A stretch of DNA of 64,000 nt from Mansonella perstans. Lineage: Eukaryota; Nematoda; Chromadorea; Rhabditida; Onchocercidae. The stretch is taken from NCBI GenBank assembly GCA_037074765.1, contig JBAMDO010000237.1, forward strand, positions 1 to 64,000. Reading direction: 5' to 3'. The notes beneath the pieces are model-generated. The model made no database searches. It had not been told where the DNA came from and saw only the letters and a program-made list of their open reading frames with translations. A program made the position numbers and the translations under genes. Below are positions 1-11,664 of this stretch, piece by piece (position 1 is the stretch's first letter; each line of letters opens with the position of its first letter).

Positions 1-537
1 CCATTTATTGCTTCAAATCCCTCCCAATTCCTCATTTATTCCTCTAATTCGGTGAGTTCAGAAGGAACCAGCTTGTAAATCCTTCTACAGTAATCATTAT
101 TCAACTTAATCCTACAAACATCATCAATATGTTTTCAAAGTTTGCAATCCCTGGTCACAATCACAATTCGGTCAGCCAGACACACCATAATTTATTTGAG
201 CTTTACTGATCACATGCCGATATTAGCCTTTTTGCCTGTATTTGTTTTGCAAAACGATTTTTCATTGCAGATAAAATAAATCACACAAATCACATATAAG
301 CAGATAAATACAACCTTGTGCCAGCATATCTAAAAACTCGAAATCAAACAACTGTCACAACATTGTCAGAATCATTTAAGCCTTCATGCAATGAACACTA
401 TCCAGTATATACTTCTAATATTCCCTTCAATCTTACAAAGCAATATGGCTTTTCTACAATTACCATTCTTAAAGTAGGATCAGGTTGATTACATACATAC
501 ATTCTCTTCAATATTCTGATTTAAGCTAGAGCGCCTC
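1..537. other. Flank downstream of the CACHD1-like gene, no gene seen
   Basis: AT-rich sequence past the polyadenylation signal. No open frame with flanking splice sites and no repeat was recognised. Confidence 0.5.
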
Positions 538-543
538 TTTATT
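538..543 (-). promoter_or_regulatory. Polyadenylation signal AATAAA of the CACHD1-like gene
   Basis: AATAAA on the minus strand about 45 bases past the TGA stop at 585-587. This supports ending the reading frame there instead of splicing onward from a possible donor (AA|GTTAGT) near 635. Confidence 0.6.
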
Positions 544-584
544 GCACCCAATCATTAACCAGAAAAAACTGTTGGTCTCAGATC

Positions 585-3135
585 TCACGATTGGCAATAG
601 AACATATAATAAAAAAAAAGAACCAAAACTAACTTGCTAGTAGCGCACTCACTTCCATCACCCTGCATGCGATCAGTCATTGTAGAATATCCCTGATCGC
701 TTGATTCGGTTCGTGGTGAGACTCGATATTGTGGACGAACTGTAGCCAGTGGATTTGACATTCTTTCAAATGACGTCAGTTGGACCAAAGCAACTGCTTT
801 TTCTGACAAGTTTTTCGATCAATGATTGTTTTATCATCTTATATATCTTATAAATATTCATAAACAAATAATCCCGTTAACATGAACTCTAATCAATGAA
901 AATAAATCATCTACAGTGATACATATTTCATACCTTTCATTAATCCAGAAATATCACGATCGAGTTGAAAATCATCATCTTCAAAATTTCTTCCACATAA
1001 TGGAGCACCATATGAATCCGCAAGTGAATTCGCTTCCACCAAACGATTAACTTGACTTCGATAACAATACAAAGCCATAACCTTGAAAAGAACGTTTTAA
1101 TTCTCATATATGTTCTTGCGAACAAATATCGATCTAAAAGGCGTAGGTTATCGTCCTTCTAGGACATTTTGAACTTATATCGTGTATATCAGGTAACTAA
1201 TAAAAGTCATACCATAATTAAAAAAACACTCATTATTCCAGCAGCAACTGGTCCAGCCGGGGCACCAACTGACCACTGTGGAGCTAACTGTGACTCACCT
1301 TCCAGAAAAGCTGAAGTATAAGAAAATTATAAAAGTACAAGAAAACAAGTAAAAGAAAATTATAAAATTCTTGATATCCAAAATTCGGAAACAATATGAT
1401 CAAAAAAGGCCGTGAAATCGAGATTAAAATAAAAAAGGACCTCGAATACGTCTTCCTTTTGTACCACCGAAACACTGGTCAGCGGAGACACAAGATGGAT
1501 TCAGAAGAAGTGTCTGCCCGTCGTTATCAAATGTACACCACTGACATCCCAATATACCCAGACAATCATCTACCGTTTTATAATTTTCACATCTGCAAAT
1601 ATTTCACAAACATATTTGAAATAACCTGATTTGATTAAGAGATTATCTGATTATAATCCAAAACTGCAATTTATAGAACTGTTTTTTTATTTTTAGAAAT
1701 TCAAATAAACAAGTGGTAAGACTAAATGTTATCTGAATTTCCTTATGAAATCTAAAAAGGAAACCAATACTTGATACTGATACATTCTGATAGCACAGTT
1801 TTCTGCAATGGCTTAGCACTGAATGGAATGATCGTAGCCATTACTGGACATTCTTCTAAATCTGAACACTCCATATTTGGTATAAAAGAGGTTTTCTGAA
1901 AACAACGAAAATAAATCGTGTCAAAGTCCCAGTATTATAATAAAGCGACAACGTGCTGTGATCTAGACCACGTGTTAACCAAACTTTAATTCTTATTATA
2001 TTTTAGTAAAACAGTAATCAGAAACTCGATCCTTCTAAAGTTTTCTATTATCAAAAATTGATATAGACTATAGCTATCTAAGCAATAAATGTTTAGAAAA
2101 ATACCCGATGAAAAGAAGCGTTTAGTGCGCATCGAGTATTACAGTTTAATGGACATTGACATGGGCATTCACATTCTGCATAATCGAAACGTGTGCAAAG
2201 AAGACAACGACGATCACTAACTGAACAGGGACAAAATGCCTGAAATATCAATGCATAACTAAAACATCACTAATGAACTAGAAAATATTTGATATTTCAA
2301 ATTTATAATAACTGAGACCAAATCAAACACAGATTCATTTGTATGAATAAAATAAGCATGAAAGCTATAGCCGCAGTTAAAAATTCGAAGAAACCTGAGG
2401 TAAAGTTTTCGATAAAGTATTCGTTTTGTTTACTACATTTTCAGGAAGATACGAAACCAAAGTTCAACTCATCATAGTCTGAAGATAGATGCAGGAAAAG
2501 ATTTTTTAACAACACCAGAATCACTTCCGCACAAATAGCAGCAAAAGTAATGAAATTACCTGAATAGAATGTTGTGGGTCACAACTTTCATTTATAAGCG
2601 CAAGAAACAAATTTGTTTGTGGTACTGGGATCACTTCTGCACGAATACTTCCCAACTTCATATCAGATATTGAGCTCCCATCATCACACGGAATCTGAAC
2701 ATATGTTTATCAATAATTAAAACAACAATTTCAACAAATGCAATTTTTTAAAGCTAATTTTTAGATTCCATTTACCAACGAGCAAATTATCCCATATTCC
2801 AAAAATCATAAGAAAAACAAGAGAACAAAAATAAAAACGAGGAAAAAGTTCGAAGAAAAATTTACGGTCAAAGCGTCTGAATACGAAATATTGAATCGGA
2901 AGAAACGTTCAACTGAGCTGGCAGTCCACCGCATACACTGCTTTTTTTGAACAAATTTTTTTTTTGTGATTAAATATGTAGCAAGTTGAGGCTCTAGATA
3001 ACTAATATGGAAGCGTTCAACTGCATTCCACGAAACGCTCCTCCCATAAGATCGGGTTTTATTACTAGAGAAATTCGTCTCTATTCCACGTGAAATCACA
3101 TTGCCCAAGTCATCGAACAGAACGCAACGTCGTGA
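585..3135 (-). other. CACHD1-like gene, exons 17-24: Cys-rich block, membrane helix, cytoplasmic tail
   Basis: Exons in coding order: 2866-3135, 2560-2694, 2105-2239, 1771-1895, 1441-1592, 1213-1298, 934-1081, 585-802. The Cys-rich region reads [19 protein letters not shown] and later [14 protein letters not shown], as in CACHD1. The membrane helix [20 protein letters not shown] spans exons 22 and 23. The tail carries [12 protein letters not shown]. The exon 20 donor was set at 1770 (AA|GTATTGG) because the stronger-looking donor six bases on would create a stop at the junction. Confidence 0.85.
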
Positions 3136-6100
3136 CTGGAAATCATCAAGTAGAGTTAAAATTGCTTAAGATATGTGTCTCACGCTTGCCCTTCTAAAAC
3201 ATACAAAAATTTATTTTGAACTCTAATCTAATTAAAATAAGATTATGACAAGCATTATGGTAACGAACAAAAAATAAACCTCCTTGCAGATGTTAATCGC
3301 ACTTCGCAGCAATTTCGAGAAAAACCCCACAGTTACATCCATCGCAACAACAGCAAAAACTTGATCTTTGGAGGTGTGCATACTTCCAGCCTGGCCTAAA
3401 AAATGCTAAATTTAAATGGGAAAAATTCCAATTGTAAACACTTGAAAAAAAAAGATCAATTCTCAAAAGACTAGAAATTTAGCTATAAACTGCCTTCAAA
3501 AATAGCAGTCGAAATCGTTACAACTTGTCCCACATTATCTTCCAAGAATGGCCCAGTCACAACAATTCGTCCAGGAAATTCATTAGCACGCACATACCTA
3601 AACAAAATGGAGAAAAAACTACATTATATGATGACGGTGATTTTTTTTTAGATTTATATCAAAGCAAAAATCATTAGTAATTTTTTTGTAATAAAAATTA
3701 AAATCCTTCACATAAATAATAAAAATTAAAATCCTTCACATAAAGACCAAGAAAGATCCCACTTTATGAATTTGTCATGCTTAAAACTTTAGCCTATAAA
3801 CTAAATGAATAAACGCCAATTTTCGAGAAACAGCAATCCAAATCAACAAGAAATTTGCAGGATATCAAAAAAATCAATGAACTTAATGAAATTTCATAAC
3901 TAAATTTCCAGATGTGAAAATTTGATAAACCTACCACATTTGCAAGTCAGGCTCATAATTGTCACGAATCACAGTTGCCGGATAAGTAATCATAACACCT
4001 CGTGACGTGGCTATGTAGCGTCGCAAGACAAATTCATATGAATCACTAGCTGCTTTATCACGCCAGTAAGATATAATACCAGATAATGCACCAACATGAT
4101 CGCGCACACTCAAACGAATACCCGTATTTCGGATTAAACCAAATGGGTCACCTCAAGAAATACTACTATCAGAAATTGAATTGAAACCTAGCTGTAAAAG
4201 GTATCCCAACTAGTGACTTTCTGGCTATGCGAATGAAAACAAAACTTACCAATAATAAAAAAAAAAAAAAAAAAACATGAAAATTACCTAAATATACCCA
4301 GTAATTTGCAATCCATTGCGGAGATGGTGAACGCTGTAATGAAGAAACAGTGAAACAACTTGGGCTTAGATAAACACCACCTAATTTCATAGTAGAAAGA
4401 TAGCCGAAGTGCGAGCAATAGAAAAGCGATGAATCTCTCTGAAATAAATTCATTCAAATCGTCTGAAAAATTACAACGAAAATCTTTCTAAATATACTCC
4501 GAAATCAGTAAAATAACCTGAATATCGAGACGATGGTAGACAAGATTATCCAGATACTCCTGCTTTGAATTTTTTTGAAGCATTGAAATTTGAGCTTCCA
4601 CTTCGTTAACTTTCATTGTCATAACAACAACAAATGGTGCGTTTCTTAACTGAAAAGTACGAAGAGAAGGAAATGAAGTAACTTAAACTTAAGTAAAATA
4701 AAATAACTGATAAACTATGTATGTTTGTACGTTTATGTTACATATCAGATTTTCACAGAAAAGATAAAAAGTGATAAAACTTTGCCTATATACTTTGTCA
4801 ACTACATTCTTTCCATCCCTGACAACTATTCTTTTTTTCCATTGTTTATTATTTTCACTAACAGGTTGCTTCGCTTTACTTTTCTTAAGAGAAAATGCTG
4901 AACCATTGTGTTTTAGAATCGGCAGTTTTCTTTTATATTTAATTGTTTATTTATGGTTTAAACTTAATTAATACCATTTGCATCAAATGAAACTACTAGT
5001 CTCAAATTCTACTAAAACAAAGGAAAACAAAATTTCACAGCTAAGCTTTTTGCTAAAATAAAAGACAATGGTAAAACATGCCCGCATCCACATATATTTC
5101 AACTTCACTTTTTCCCTCGCTTCTTCTTTCACAATTTCGAATGAGCCTTCGCTGATTTCTTTCACTGAAAAATGTTCGCCAAGCCACAAATCTTTTTGTG
5201 GCCATGCTTCCAAAGCACCGATATGTAAAGGCCATGGTGATGTTTTACGGATATGAGAAGCAATGATAACCCGGCTAAAAACTTTATATTTCAATAATCC
5301 CTTCTTAAAATATCATTTTAGAAAAGATCTGAATAAGAAAAAACACAAACATTTAACTCGTGATCTTATTAACCTTATTAAATGAGGTTAATACTTAACC
5401 TTTTATTAACCACGTAACCTTATTACCAAATCTCAAATAATAACTTTAAAATATTTGCGCTGTTACTACTTTCTTTACATCCATTCCCTGCCTTTCATAA
5501 AAAAGAAAAAAAATGTAGTTCAAGAACTTCGCACTTTATTGTCTCTAAAGATCAGAAGCTGTACAATTTACCTCTTCCGGAAATAATTTAACTCAAACTA
5601 TTTTGTTTTGCCTTACTGGCACAAAATTCCAAGTAATGATAAAGATACCCCTGCAAATCACAAAGGAAAATCCGTAATCTGGTCGCTGCTGGTGCCATCA
5701 CTACTAAATCATTATACTTGATTACATCAGCAATTATATCCAAGTTCAAATCCATGCCAATCACAGCTACCTAGAAATTCCGCTCTCATTAGACAGAGTA
5801 AAAAAAAATTTTTCTCTTTTCGGAAAATTTTAGAAGGTATCAAGATTACAATACCAATTTATTATCCTTCTGTATGCTGGTGGAGAGAGAAACTAGTGTT
5901 GTATGATATTCGTTAAAAGGATACGACCAGAACATTTCTTTATCCGATGAATGAGTTAGCAGTTTCTCATTATTACTAATGGAAAGAAGCTCGAACATTC
6001 GAAGTAGTGTCAATGTTGCGTGCACATTAGTTCCAATTGAAACCATCTGCAATTAACAAGTCATCATTTATCGCTTGACTCAATCTCCATATTGAGCATA

Positions 6101-9100
6101 TTAATCTAGTGAATCATTTAGTACCGTAGATGAAAAAAACAACAACACCTTTCCTGGTATTGTCGTTTTGTTCAAAGCTGCCTTCAATTTTCCGCCAAAT
6201 GATTGCTGATATTTTGTGAAATTCATTTCCGCGATGCTTTTCAAAAATTCGTATGACCAAAAAAGTGGCGTATCATCACCTATAACTAAAATCTTCAGAA
6301 CATCGATTTGACTAATCCTCAACATCTTTTGTTATTTTATCACTGAATTGAAATCAAATCTGATTCATACTATCTAACTCCATTGTTAGGTGCTATATCA
6401 CCTTATAGGTATAAAATAATTTCCAAATAAATATTTCGTCTAATGCTTCAAAGACACGGAAGAAATAAACTGATCTTATTCGAATAAGAAACAAATACTT
6501 CTTTATATCTAAATGTTAACAAAGCGTACATACCATCGCTCAGTGCCAGAGTATTAATTTTCATGCGAACATTCGATTCCAGAACAATTTCCGCCATAGC
6601 GCTTAAAACCGAAACTGTTTCACCTAATTCTGACATTATACCACGGCTGATGTAAAACAAAATATTATGACGGAATTCATTTCTGCCATCTTCTCGTTCA
6701 AAAGTCTCGTCCTGCAAAAAATGGGTTGCAAATCAAACTAAACTAGTTAAGAATCAAAGAATGTTCATGGCGACCAATATAATTTCAAATGAGAAATGAG
6801 ATTATGAGAATACTGGATCAGGCAGACAAGAATATACGTTTCTTCTTTATTACTTTTTAAAAGAATTGTTAAGGAAAGATAAAGTACAGAGCAAAATTAG
6901 AGAAAATAAGAATAAGGTGAACGATTTGGGAATTTATAAATATAAATAATTTTTGTTCTTTTATCGTTGTTTTTTTCTTTTCAATCATATTAAAGAAAAA
7001 GAAGATAAAAGACTATACCATTACTCATGACTTGCAGAGAAAAAAAAAAGATCAGTGTAAAAAATCTTACTGATCCTTAGATTCTGCATGTAAACACCAG
7101 CGATACGGTTCCAAAACTAAGGTGAGGGAAGCAGATGCCATACAGAACAATACTTTAGAAAAGTTTTGCAGAACAATTTTTCACTTTAATCCTCATAGTA
7201 TAATCGAATTTTGATTTTCGAGCATAAAAAAATAACAAGAAAAACCTCAACAAATAATCTGCAGGCCCTCTGAATAGCACTGGTATGCGAATATACTTTC
7301 TGATCGTGTCGTTCAAGTGCTTCTATAAATGCTGTCATTACGGCAATCTGTTCACTCGTTACATCCAAGAAATTTTGATTTTTGCAAGCTTTAGTATTAT
7401 GTGTCCCATATGATACCATAACCATGTACCTGTTTCAAATCTTGAAATTTTTATTGCGGACAATGGATATCTATGTTTTTTTTTTATGTTCTTTGAGTAT
7501 TCACTCAATACATGAATGAAATCTTTCACGAAATTCAATATTCAATTCAGCCAAGAAATAAGATTAGATCTAATAAGGTAATACTGTGGTACACTTTTCC
7601 ATCAAGGTTTAAGTAAAATCGAGGATACATGACTTGTATTAGCCAGGAAAGGCCGATTAGTCCGAATCGTTCATATAGAGACCAGATTGTGTTGATGATT
7701 GCCATCAATAAGATAAAAAAAGTGTAGAATGCAACTATGATATTATTACAGATCTAATAAAGTACTCAGATATACCATGAGATACAAGCAAAATCGACAG
7801 AAAGCATCAAAGCTTACCTATCTCCAGGAACAGCACCATCGAGAAGGATTTTAGCAACACTCTTTGCTTTAGCTACATGCAAATCAGACAACAGTGTTCC
7901 TGAAATATTTTATGAAATATTTTATAGAAATATTTATATGAAATGTTCCTGAAATACAAATCAGACAACAGTGTTCCTGAAATATATGTTCCTGAAATAT
8001 TTATACAAATACATGCTATTTGCTACACACAGGTCAATCCATAAGCATGCATTTCTTGAAGGAGCAACATTTTAAGTCTTAGCAACTAAAAAGTTGGAGA
8101 CGCACCGAATTTTGATTTAACACCCCATCATTGACAGTTTATTTGCTTCAAAAGATATCCTTCTAAATAACCGGACTGATCAGTCAATAAAACATGATTA
8201 CAAATAGGCTATAAATCCCTGCAAATAAACCTACCAGCATCGATGAGGATTACAACACGTCGTTTCTGAGGTAAAGCGGCAGCAAGAAATGGGCCCCAAT
8301 GCGTTCGTTTATGAACTGGCAAGGCATGTGCCGGATATTCGACATGCGGTCCACTAGTACTAATTATGTACTGCCATCGAACTGCATTATCAAGTGCGTT
8401 CGCATGCAAAACTAAATCCAAATAATTCATAAAGTATTTTATCAGTCAACCAGTGCTCATTACACAAATTAAATAAATCTACCATTAATTGCAAAAACCC
8501 CTAGTTGCATTAAGGATTGTTAAGATTATGAACGTCTCATAAATGCAACGAGATTTCTCGGCTTTCAGAATCTTCAGCTTAAATGTCTCTGCATCTAAAT
8601 TAAAGCATGAAAATCTCATTTTACCTGATGTCAGATTCTTTTCGGCGTAATACAAAAATCTTGACGGTTGTTTGACTGATATCAAGCATGCACTGGTCAT
8701 GTTTACACGTGTACCAAACTGTTCTTCATAGCTTAATACAGTCCAGTTAACAACGTTGAATAGTAGTAGAATAAACTGATTAATTTCCTTTTTTAGCAAT
8801 TTTAGCTAAGAAAAAAATATCATACATTACATAGTATTGAAAATAAAGCGATCAAACATACAGCAAGCAATAACGCTTACCATATTAATTTAAATTAGCC
8901 AAAGCTTACTCAATTTGTAAATGTCAAAAGAAGAAATTCTCATTCCAATAAATAACACACCTTAAATGTCCCGGTGTAATCCGTGCACACTCCGTCATTG
9001 ATTTATAATCATGAAAAGTGATCCAATCTGGCTGCGAATTGCTTGAAATATATTTTTTCGTTCCATTCAATAAATTAAAATATTTAGCAAACTGTGCGTC

Positions 9101-9658
9101 AAGTCGATTTGCTATATCATTTACAAGAGAAGAATTAAGAGTTGTTCGCTTGAAATACAAACCATCGATCAGTGACTATAAATTAATCATTGACGATTGT
9201 TTTGACTGATATCAAGCATGCAAGCAAGTCTAATTAATTAGTATTTGTGTCACAATAAGCCATTCAGAGATTTAAGAAAAACAATTTTTTACATGTAGAA
9301 TCCTACAATCCATATAAAAGTATAAATTTAATCATCAATTAAAAAGTGATAAGATAGATTTAATAATTTATATACTTGTTTTTTGTTGAAAGAAAAAGTC
9401 CGTACTTCTAATCACTTAGCGATTAAGATTAATTATTCATAAATTTAACGAAACCAATCATACCTGTATCACAGGTACACCAAGTAATTCATTAATTTGT
9501 AGTCGATGAGCTTTGTACAATTGATCAGCTGCAAAATGTGCCGCAAGTGTGATGTAATTTTCACGTATGACATCTTGATGTTGATGATACATTGCTGAGA
9601 TAGTGATAAAAACAGCTGAGTTAGTGATTAAAGCGATCACAGAGAAATAAGACTGCAT
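585..9658 (-). CDS. CACHD1: CACHD1-like protein (VWA and Cache domains, alpha2delta-related), complete 24-exon gene
   Basis: Single-pass surface glycoprotein of the CACHD1 branch of the calcium-channel alpha2delta family. Vertebrate CACHD1 modulates voltage-gated calcium channels and binds Wnt co-receptors; the worm role is inferred from that. My 24 exons join without a frame break into 1255 codons, close to the roughly 1270 of human CACHD1. Order: signal peptide (about residues 1-22), N-terminal region, VWA domain (about 224-410), two Cache regions (about 424-640 and 690-830), Cys-rich block (969-1100), membrane helix (about 1121-1141), cytoplasmic tail. The start at 9658 is the first ATG in frame; a TAA lies five codons upstream. 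The stop is at 585-587, about 45 bases before an AATAAA signal. Oddities: the VWA metal-site motif is altered and one intron appears to use a GC donor. Assignment rests on collinear similarity recalled from memory; the paralogous channel subunit (unc-36 type) is less likely because of the CACHD1-like Cys-rich block and tail. Confidence 0.9.
3280..6046 (-). other. CACHD1-like gene, exons 9-16: two Cache regions
   Basis: Exons in coding order: 5855-6046, 5649-5770, 5082-5274, 4518-4649, 4288-4438, 3935-4151, 3491-3597, 3280-3395. The first Cache region shows [11 protein letters not shown], then a strand ending FLCDLQG. The second shows [20 protein letters not shown] and later VFAVVAMDV, both typical of the family. 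These extracellular sensor-like folds are shared with bacterial chemoreceptors and alpha2delta subunits; the ligand of this protein is not known. The exon 11 donor is GC rather than GT in my model (intron starts at 5081). Confidence 0.85.
3690..3744. repeat. 28-bp tandem duplication in a CACHD1-like intron
   Basis: Two adjacent copies of AATAAAAATTAAAATCCTTC plus CACATAA, with a 28-base period, inside the intron between 3598 and 3934. Confidence 0.85.
7880..7985. repeat. Duplicated exon 5 acceptor region of the CACHD1-like gene
   Basis: The sequence AAATCAGACAACAGTGTTCC TGAAATAT occurs at about 7881-7906 (exon 5 start with its acceptor) and again at 7958-7985 in the upstream intron. Shorter TTCCTGAAATAT copies fill the space between and just beyond. 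Confidence 0.85.
9190..9222. repeat. Copy of a piece of exon 3 inside intron 1 of the CACHD1-like gene
   Basis: Positions 9190-9222 match 8661-8692, which lies within coding exon 3, at about 31 of 33 positions. The shared core is TTTGACTGATATCAAGCATG. Both are in the same orientation and about 530 bases apart. Confidence 0.85.
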
Positions 9659-11664
9659 TGGAATGAATTACAGAATGAATTAAATATCAATGATAACAGG
9701 GAAAAATTAATGAAGCGCGTTGGTTTAATTCATAGTTTGATAACATAATTCTTCTTGTAATATTAGAATTTGCCATCTTTTGATCCATATCACATCTAAA
9801 ATAAAATAATGAAATACTGAAATAACATGAAATTATTCAGCAATTGAAAATTTAAAAAAAAAAACAATCAAAAAACAAAAAATAGCAATTAATGAAAATA
9901 AATTATTTATAATCAAAAAATTGCAATTCCATTTTTTGAAATATATTTTAATTATTTATTTTTTGATGGAACAGTATTATTAACATTTCTATCAATTTAG
10001 AATAATTCATCGAGCACTGAGCAAAATAATCAACACACACACAGAGATAACCTGAAATCGCTATATTATTGTATTTTTCATATTTCTGCATATTTTTTTC
10101 GTATCCTACGAAATGCACATATCGATATATAACAAACATTAAGAATATCAAAAACTGAAGGAAGAAAGAATGTATTTGAAGAAAGCGTTGATATATGATT
10201 CAGCGATATGTAATTTTAAAAAAATTTATTTAAATCTTTTAATTTTCATAAAAACTTTTGCCTAATATTGGTATATTTAGCTAAAGAGAGTGGTATAATT
10301 TGTATTCCGCCATTTGGCATATTTTTAACAAAAGGCAACAACAACAATAACATTGCACATTGAATTGAAGTACTATTAGTGAGATGTCAGAAAAAAATAT
10401 GAAAATGATTTAAAAGTTTTAAAATTTGAAATCGACATTGAAGTAAATATGTATATGAAAAGATAGAAATGACAATTGAATGAGTTAAAACTAAGAAAAA
10501 AAAAGAAGAGATAAATGTTTGGTTTCTTCTAAAGCGATTGAAACTAGCGGTGAGATGAGAGAAAAAAGTATGGAAGTGATTTAAAAGATTTAAAATTTTG
10601 AAATAGACAACGTGAAAGAATGCTAAGAAACAAAAAATAAAATAATAATTAGGGAAAAGCAAAAAATAACAGCACAAAGATTTTTCTATTTGGAGGAATA
10701 TTTCTTGGAAATATCGGTCATCCGGGAAATACCACAATGCCTTAGGAATTAAAAAGTGAAAGGATGAAAAATGTGAGAGAATAGGTGACATGTGGGAAAA
10801 AAGTTGATAATTAGATCAGATATACTGGAAGATATTAGAGGAGAAAGTAGAAACAGAAAGACAAGAAGTTTTTCATTTCTGAACATTCTTTTTACTGTTC
10901 TACCTCTAAACTCTGACCTCTGAACTCTTTACGGAAAGTTAATAGTTTCTCTTTCTTACAGATCACACTATTTGACCCATTTTCTTAACTTTACAAACTT
11001 GACGGGAAATTATGCAACAAAAACTTTTGCTACTCTTTTACAGAACATTATCACAGAGAAAAAAAACTTTCTATCATGCAATTATACTGTAAATTTTATT
11101 GAATACTAAATATTTATCTCAATCTCGAAATATGCACTAATTTCAACAACGATTCGCTAGGCTTTCCGCGGGAATTTTTCGATAGGAATGTAAAAATGAC
11201 TAATTTTATTTAATTATTAACTTTCAATCTTAGTATAAGAGATTTAGAAAATTCATTTCACTTTCATTTATCTTCACATTTCACTTCTCTCCGGTTGCTT
11301 TACTGAAAATGGTACCAATTGCTTGATTTGATCAATGCATTTCAGTTGATGGTTCTTTTGCAATAACTTTCCTGAAATTTGTACTGTAAAAGTTTTTTCT
11401 TTTTCTTTAAGTTAAAAATTGTATTAAATATCTCCCAATTTCATTTCCTATTTGTACTCAAATTCAATCATTCTAATAATATAAATATTTATAATGCATA
11501 ATTTAGATTTGAAAAATTTCTAATCCTTTTTTTTGAAGTAAATAATTGACAGTGCAGAAAATGTTCTCATTGGAATGAAAGTTGAAATTGAATTAATTCT
11601 TATTTTTTAGTCAAAGTTTTAAGAAACTTAGTTTTAATTAATTGTTTGACAAGAAAGCATTCAG
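9659..11664. other. Divergent intergenic region between the CACHD1-like gene and the unknown plus-strand gene
   Basis: About 2 kb of AT-rich DNA. It should hold the promoter of the minus-strand gene and the start of the plus-strand gene, but neither is identifiable. A good acceptor (TTTCTTACAG) ends at 10964 and is followed by a roughly 42-codon open frame; another acceptor ends at 11613. The 134-codon minus-strand frame at 10387-10791 is A/T-driven, covers a repeat, and is not taken as a gene. Confidence 0.4.
10379..10612. repeat. Two direct copies of a ~62-bp sequence
   Basis: 10379-10440 and 10550-10612 are imperfect direct copies, both starting GTGAGATG and sharing TGATTTAAAAG and AAATTTGAAAT-like stretches. 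Confidence 0.75.

Larger units (their letters stand above)
6149..9658 (-). other. CACHD1-like gene, exons 1-8: signal peptide, N-terminal region, VWA domain
   Basis: Exons in coding order: 9464-9658, 8961-9175, 8625-8731, 8235-8411, 7818-7899, 7246-7429, 6534-6711, 6149-6279. Exon 1 encodes a hydrophobic signal peptide (starts [12 protein letters not shown]). The segment [20 protein letters not shown], formed across the exon 3/4 junction, matches the N-terminal region of the family. The VWA core strand reads RVVILIDAG and is split between exons 4 and 5, giving D230-A-G-T-L234 where a metal-binding site would have DxSxS or DxGxS. The exon 3 acceptor (TATTAAG before 8731) is weak and was chosen because it restores frame and similarity. 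Confidence 0.83.

Noticed and set aside
1600..1770. Apparent stop at the exon 20/21 junction suggesting a pseudogene
   Set aside because: The donor six bases earlier (AA|GTATTGG) gives a clean junction reading SECISIKCENYK, matching CACHD1, so no break is needed.
4983..5294. Full 103-codon frame including the stretch past the CACHD1-like exon 11
   Set aside because: Only 5082-5274 fits the family; the ends are intron read-through.
10387..10791. 134-codon minus-strand open frame rich in Phe, Leu, Ile and His
   Set aside because: Its length comes from A-rich plus-strand sequence and it contains both copies of a ~62-bp repeat; no family resemblance and no splice logic linking it to the CACHD1-like gene.
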